Both the position numbers and the translations under genes were made by a program. Of a stretch of 5,372 bases of DNA, positions 5,326 through 5,372 are shown piece by piece (the first letter of the stretch is position 1; each line of letters starts with the position of its first letter). Origin of the DNA: Smithella sp. UBA2180 (GTDB taxonomy: Bacteria > Desulfobacterota > Syntrophia > Syntrophales > Smithellaceae); contig DCVU01000185.1 in the NCBI GenBank assembly GCA_002327415.1, positions 1 through 5,372 on the forward strand, written 5' to 3'. The notes under the pieces were generated by a model. The model ran no database searches. It was not told the DNA's origin and saw only the letters and a list, made by a program, of their open reading frames with translations.

Positions 5326-5372
5326 ATGAAAATAAAAATGTCCAAAAACTTGATTCTTCTTCTTTGCTCACT
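5326..5372 (+). CDS. Start of a probable exported protein, cut by the window edge
   Basis: Only 15 codons are visible: a basic stretch MKIKMSKN followed by the hydrophobic LILLLCS, which is how a signal peptide or N-terminal membrane anchor begins. The cysteine at position 14 is followed by serine; whether it is a lipobox cysteine cannot be decided. GAGAAAG at 5311-5317 is a weak ribosome binding site, eight bases before the ATG; an in-frame ATG at 5338 is an alternative start. A good promoter lies just upstream, which supports a real gene. The function is not recognisable from this fragment. Confidence 0.55.
   Translation, partial: MKIKMSKNLILLLCS

Noticed and set aside
1..5372. CRISPR array, tRNA, rRNA or insertion sequence
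   Set aside because: I saw no regularly spaced repeats, tRNA-like cloverleaf, rRNA segments or transposase motifs on either strand.

Overview
The window looks like a bacterial chromosome segment from a Gram-negative, moderately AT-rich organism. Three things point that way: a PEP-CTERM protein, a sorting signal found mainly in exopolysaccharide-producing Gram-negative bacteria; an HD-GYP-type remnant; and ordinary sigma70-like promoters with AGGAG-type ribosome binding sites. A Desulfobacterota (deltaproteobacterial) host is my best guess. It rests on gene flavour only and is weak.

Layout from left to right. (1) 56-748, plus strand: a secreted PEP-CTERM protein with its own terminator. Its mature part has a single cysteine in an FCVE context and a later AAQIAIWE segment, which resembles a Cys-Gln thioester domain. 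(2) About 807-1317: gene decay. A short internal piece of an HD-GYP domain (minus) lies head to head with the C-terminal half of a GNAT acetyltransferase (plus). Both are cut at nearly the same point, as if one rearrangement removed their 5' ends. (3) 1360-3207, minus: a small one-helix membrane protein of unknown function, then an ABC ATPase, then a six-helix ABC-2 permease, probably a small export operon. A near-consensus promoter sits directly before the ATPase start and would give an almost leaderless mRNA. (4) 3208-3469: intergenic, with two interleaved inverted repeats that could form a pseudoknot or large hairpins just after thiE. (5) 3470-5207, minus: a thiamine salvage unit made of a TPP riboswitch, an intrinsic terminator, a leader with three hairpins and a second possible promoter, thiM, and thiE. 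(6) 5267-5372, plus: a divergent promoter and the first 15 codons of a probable exported protein that runs off the window.

The thi genes work together. ThiM phosphorylates hydroxyethylthiazole, and ThiE joins the product to the pyrimidine diphosphate to give thiamine phosphate. Both lie under a TPP riboswitch that should end transcription when TPP is plentiful. No thiD is present here. The ABC genes form a transporter of unknown substrate. I see no complete new defence or mobile system. The most unusual items are the interleaved repeats at 3367-3454, the thioester-like PEP-CTERM protein, the possibly leaderless ABC promoter, and the hairpin-rich leader with a promoter downstream of the riboswitch.
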